A stretch of 64,000 nucleotides of DNA from Acidimicrobiales bacterium (GTDB taxonomy: Bacteria > Actinomycetota > Acidimicrobiia > Acidimicrobiales > Poriferisodalaceae): assembly GCA_014239555.1 (NCBI GenBank), contig JAAZYR010000008.1:62001-126000 (forward strand), read 5' to 3'. The notes beneath the pieces were generated by a model, which ran no database searches, was not told where the DNA came from, and was given only the letters and a program-made list of their open reading frames with translations. Of the stretch, positions 63,671 to 64,000 are shown in pieces (positions within the stretch are counted from its first letter, which is position 1; each line of letters opens with the position of its first letter). Position numbers and translations under genes: made by a program.

Positions 63671-64000
63671 ATGAATAAAAAGGCCAGTAGCGACTACTTA
63701 GTCGTTGGTGCAGGTGCCATGGGCATGGCATTCACCGATGTTCTGATGACGGAAACCGATGCAACCGTCACCATCGTTGATCGACGCTCTCACCCTGGTG
63801 GTCACTGGAATGATTCCTACCCATTCGTTCGACTTCACCAACCCTCGTCGTTCTACGGGGTTAATTCGCGAGATCTGGGAAACGACACTAAAGACTTCGT
63901 GGGTGGTAACGCGGGTTTATACGAACTTGCGTCGGGGACCGAGGTGGTCGCTTACTTCGATCAAGTGATGTATCAACAGTTCTTGCCGACCGGTCGAGTC
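63671..64000 (+). CDS. FAD/NAD(P)-binding oxidoreductase, N-terminal part (runs off the window)
   Basis: The ATG at 63671 opens a frame that stays open to the last base (110 codons). It begins DYLVVGAGAMGMAFTDVL, a Rossmann dinucleotide-binding motif, followed by VTIVDRRSHPGGHWNDSYPF, the second part of the FAD site. LHQPSSFYGVNSRDLG then follows. This resembles flavin monooxygenase-like or NAD(P)-binding oxidoreductases; the rest is outside the window, so the type cannot be fixed. Confidence 0.82.
   Translation, partial: MNKKASSDYLVVGAGAMGMAFTDVLMTETDATVTIVDRRSHPGGHWNDSYPFVRLHQPSSFYGVNSRDLGNDTKDFVGGNAGLYELASGTEVVAYFDQVMYQQFLPTGRV

Noticed and set aside
1-64000. tRNA, rRNA, CRISPR, insertion sequence or prophage
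   Set aside because: No repeat arrays, transposase, integrase or tRNA-like cloverleaf was found; gene spacing leaves little room for RNA genes.

Overview
The window is a gene-dense, moderate-GC stretch of bacterial chromosome that reads as Actinomycetota, most likely a planktonic (marine-type) member of Acidimicrobiia. The lineage call is inference. It rests on the order relA-hisS-aspS-rarA-alaS-ruvX-mltG-aroEBQ-pepQ-efp-nusB-pyr operon-mihF-gmk-rpoZ-coaBC-metK-priA-def-fmt-rsmB-rib operon and infC-rpmI-rplT-pheST. It is also supported by an actinobacterial-type integration host factor (mihF), a degenerate PriA, an F420/PPOX-type protein and many CoA-transferase and PhyH genes. No mobile element, CRISPR array, rRNA or tRNA gene was seen, and no gene-free stretch exceeds 300 bases.

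Layout. 1-15012: the stringent-response gene relA (3' part), three aminoacyl-tRNA synthetases (hisS, aspS, alaS), replication and recombination factors (rarA, ruvX), cell-wall mltG, shikimate genes (aroE, aroB, aroQ), a peptidase, EF-P and NusB. 15013-22700: the pyrimidine operon pyrR-pyrB-carA-carB-pyrD-pyrF, with a clear PyrR-binding RNA hairpin and a terminator hairpin inside the first codons of pyrR. 22739-30918: mihF, gmk, rpoZ, coaBC, metK, priA, def, fmt, rsmB. 30929-37928: an accessory block of hydrolases (phosphoesterase, two amidohydrolases, lactonase-like enzyme, amidase), a dienoyl-CoA isomerase-like crotonase, an acetyltransferase and a CopD-like membrane protein, splitting rsmB from the riboflavin genes. 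37992-42374: mogA, ribD, ribE, ribBA, hisG. 42389-48594: a DUF1844-like gene, then infC, rpmI, rplT, a SpoU RNA methyltransferase, pheS and pheT. 48608-64000: a catabolic/accessory region with a hydroxyacid dehydrogenase, VOC proteins, SDR, two 800-residue double CaiB CoA-transferases, a carboxyltransferase, two PhyH dioxygenases, a P450, DUF3237, an MFS transporter, a PPOX protein and the start of a flavin monooxygenase-like gene.

The most notable item is at 50897-51580. A MerB (alkylmercury lyase)-like gene is interrupted by one in-frame TGA at codon 156. This is the position that aligns, from memory of MerB, with its catalytic Cys159. The TGA is followed by a perfect 7-bp hairpin with a GGTC loop at the spacing of a bacterial SECIS element, and the loop context AGGTCT matches that of E. 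coli fdhF. The simplest reading is one selenoprotein of 227 residues with selenocysteine in the active site, not two small genes or a pseudogene.

Other points of interest: a pyr leader that could couple PyrR-controlled translation to premature termination; infC with no ATG/GTG/TTG start available for its full conserved N-terminus (probable ATA or ATC start); a SpoU gene whose conserved N-terminus also extends upstream of any usual start codon; and the absence from their usual neighbourhoods of aroK/aroC, pyrC, pyrK, rpe and ribH.
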